Below are positions 62,520 to 64,000 of a stretch of DNA of 64,000 nt, one piece after another. Location: the NCBI RefSeq assembly GCF_028369295.1, contig NZ_JAQMYP010000036.1, positions 1-64,000 of the forward strand. Direction: 5' to 3'. Every line of letters starts with the position of its first letter. Positions within the stretch are counted from its first letter, which is position 1. The notes beneath the pieces were generated by a model. It ran no database searches. It worked only from the letters and a program-made list of their open reading frames with translations, and was not told the DNA's origin. Source of the stretch: Streptomyces sp. HD (GTDB lineage: Bacteria > Actinomycetota > Actinomycetes > Streptomycetales > Streptomycetaceae). The position numbers were made by a program, and so were the translations under genes.

Positions 62520-62538
62520 ACGCTCAGCCCGTGAGCGT
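62520..62538 (-). terminator. Possible short terminator of the dehydrogenase gene
   Basis: ACGCTCA-GCCCG-TGAGCGT is a 7-bp perfect stem that touches the stop codon of the gene ending at 62538. It is short and without a U run. The 62312-62519 gap otherwise shows no gene. Confidence 0.35.
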
Positions 62539-63488
62539 CACGCGCGCTTCGCGCCCGTCGTAAGGATCACGTTGCGCAACGGCTCCCGGTTCACATAACG
62601 ACTCAACTGGTCCACCAGAAGCCGCTTGGCGCGCGGCAGGAACGCGGACGTCGGCCCGCCCACATGCGGGCTGATCAGCACGCCCGGCGCACGCCACAGG
62701 GGATGCTCCCGGGGCAGCGGTTCGGGGTCGGTGACGTCCAGGGCGGCGGTGATGCGCCCGGTCTCCAACTCGGCGAGCAGGGCCTTGGTGTCGACGACGG
62801 GTCCACGGGCGACGTTGACCAGCAGCGCGCCGTCCTTCATCCGGGCCAGGAAGTCGGCATCTGCCAGGTGACGGGTGGTGTCCGTGAGGGGTGTGGACAG
62901 GATGACGACGTCCGCTTCCGGCAGCAGGGCGGGCAGTTCGGTGAGCGGATGCACGGGTCCGCGCGCCGTGGTGCGCTCAGAGCGCGCGACGCGCGCCACC
63001 CGCGCGAGTTCAAACGGTGCGAGCCGGTCCTCGATGGCGGCGCCGATCGAGCCGTATCCCACGATGAGGACGTTCTTGTCGGCCAGCGCGGGGCGGAATC
63101 CGCCGAGCCACTCGCCCCTGTCCTGCGCCCGCACGAAGTCGGGAACGCCGCGCAGCGAGGCGAGGATCAGCGTGAGGGTGAGCTCGCCGGTGCTCGCTTC
63201 GTGCACCCCGCGCGCGTTGCACAGCCGCACGCCCGGGTGCAGGTGCCTGAGGCCCGGCTCCACGTGGTCGACGCCGGCGGAGAGCGTCTGCACGACCTCG
63301 ACGGAGCTCATCCGCGGCAGGGGACGCTGCCCGAGCGCGGGCGGCTTCATGTACGGGACGACGTAGAAGACGCACTCGGCCGGGTCGGCGGGGAAGTCCT
63401 CGGCGCCGTCCCAATAGCGGTAGTTGGGGCCTTCTGGGAGGCCCTCGATGTCTTCCGGCGGGATGGGGAGCCACACGTCAGCGGTCAT
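62538..63488 (-). CDS. D-2-hydroxyacid dehydrogenase family protein
   Basis: A 316-residue NAD(P)-dependent D-isomer 2-hydroxyacid dehydrogenase. Seen are LSAGVDHVEPG, ARGVHEASTGELTLTLIL, the Rossmann motif VLIVGYGSIGAAIEDRL, STPLTDTTRHLADADFLARMKDGALLVNVARGPVVDTKAL with the catalytic Arg, ALDVTDPEPLPREHPLW with the catalytic Glu, and the His in ISPHVGGPT. The substrate is not determined; glyoxylate/hydroxypyruvate-type reduction is common. It starts at ATG 63488, divergent from an aldo/keto reductase, with 75 bases between them. Confidence 0.9.
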   Translation of the reverse strand: MTADVWLPIPPEDIEGLPEGPNYRYWDGAEDFPADPAECVFYVVPYMKPPALGQRPLPRMSSVEVVQTLSAGVDHVEPGLRHLHPGVRLCNARGVHEASTGELTLTLILASLRGVPDFVRAQDRGEWLGGFRPALADKNVLIVGYGSIGAAIEDRLAPFELARVARVARSERTTARGPVHPLTELPALLPEADVVILSTPLTDTTRHLADADFLARMKDGALLVNVARGPVVDTKALLAELETGRITAALDVTDPEPLPREHPLWRAPGVLISPHVGGPTSAFLPRAKRLLVDQLSRYVNREPLRNVILTTGAKRA

Positions 63489-63563
63489 GTCAGGAGGCTA
63501 TGTCAGGCGAACAGGAGTGCAGAGGTTAGGTTGGGGTGCCGGAAGAGGGAGGGTTACGGCCAG

Positions 63564-64000
63564 GTGGAGCGCAGGACGATCGGCGCGGCGGCACTCGCGG
63601 TGGGGGCCGTCGGGCTCGGGTGCATGCCGATGAACTGGGCGTACAGCTCGTCGCGACAGCGGGGCGAGGAGTCGCTCAGGGCGGTGCACCGGGCACTCGA
63701 TCTGGGCTCGACGCTGCTGGACACGGCCGACATGTACGGCCCGTTCACCAACGAGCTGTTGTTGGGGCGGGTGTTGAAGGAGCGCCGCCAGGACGCGTTC
63801 GTGTCGACGAAGGTCGGGCTGCTCGTCGGCGAACAGCACATCGTGGCCAACGGCCGCCCCGGCTATGTGAAACGAGCCTGCGACGCCTCCCTGCGCCGGC
63901 TGCAGACGGACGTCATAGACCTCTACCAGTTGCACCGCGCCGACCCCGAAGTCCCCGTGGAGGAGACGTGGGGCGCGATGGCGGAGCTCGTCCAGGCCGG
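63564..64000 (+). CDS. Aldo/keto reductase (partial, N-terminal part)
   Basis: The first 145 residues of an aldo/keto reductase; the gene runs off the window end. The start is GTG 63564 (ERRTIGAAALAVGAVGLGCM) with GGGAGGG upstream. The barrel shows the catalytic tetrad: Asp and Tyr in LLDTADMYGPF, Lys in FVSTKVGLL and His in IDLYQLHRADP. Such enzymes reduce aldehydes and ketones with NADPH. It is divergent from the 2-hydroxyacid dehydrogenase gene, another oxidoreductase. Confidence 0.88.
   Translation, partial: MERRTIGAAALAVGAVGLGCMPMNWAYSSSRQRGEESLRAVHRALDLGSTLLDTADMYGPFTNELLLGRVLKERRQDAFVSTKVGLLVGEQHIVANGRPGYVKRACDASLRRLQTDVIDLYQLHRADPEVPVEETWGAMAELVQA

Overview
The window is chromosomal DNA from a high-GC actinomycete, almost certainly a Streptomyces. 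It carries two 'conservon' operons, the AccB/AccE acyl-CoA carboxylase pair, a Streptomyces griseus-type trypsin, third-position G/C bias throughout, many GTG/TTG starts and U-poor hairpin terminators. No tRNA, rRNA, CRISPR array, insertion sequence or phage gene was seen. Gene order looks like a conserved core region with a few accessory genes.

Layout. 1-8.3 kb: two tandem conservons (cvnABCD), each a membrane sensor kinase-like protein, a roadblock protein, a DUF742 protein and a small GTPase. The first is cut by the window edge. 8.4-11.5 kb: a bacterial NLR protein (NACHT ATPase plus leucine-rich region). 11.5-13.4 kb: accE and accB. 13.5-26.3 kb: secreted enzymes and small genes: a PL8 polysaccharide lyase, YceI, a YdeI-like protein, an MFS remnant, trypsin, a Gly-rich membrane protein, divergent GH3 and GH30 glycosidases, and a VOC protein. 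26.4-28.2 kb: citramalate synthase behind a probable attenuator. 28.3-35.3 kb: a secreted beta-propeller protein, then an operon ureAB-ureC-agmatine deiminase-tetR facing an NCS1 permease. 35.5-38 kb: ilvE and leuB. 38-41.8 kb: a Tat phosphatase, small genes, an AAC(2')-like acetyltransferase and a hydrolase. 41.9-45.9 kb: proline catabolism (pruA, putA) with a divergent PucR-type regulator. 45.9-51.2 kb: a monooxygenase remnant and a peptide/nickel-type ABC transporter behind a Fur/Zur-like box. 51.1-53.3 kb: a TetR/MFS efflux pair. 53.4-59 kb: serA, ilvC, ilvN and ilvB with a leader-peptide attenuator. 59-64 kb: a GGDEF/degenerate-EAL protein, a 2-hydroxyacid dehydrogenase and the start of an aldo/keto reductase.

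How the genes work together. cimA, ilvBN, ilvC, ilvE and leuB cover most of branched-chain amino acid synthesis, and two of these transcripts carry leader-peptide/terminator structures. pruA-putA with its regulator is a complete proline-to-glutamate module. The urease-like/agmatine deiminase/permease/TetR group looks like one regulon for a nitrogen-rich substrate. The points most worth a second look are the NLR gene beside the conservons, the urease-like operon, the unannotated cimA attenuator, and the metal-regulated-looking ABC operon with a fused permease.
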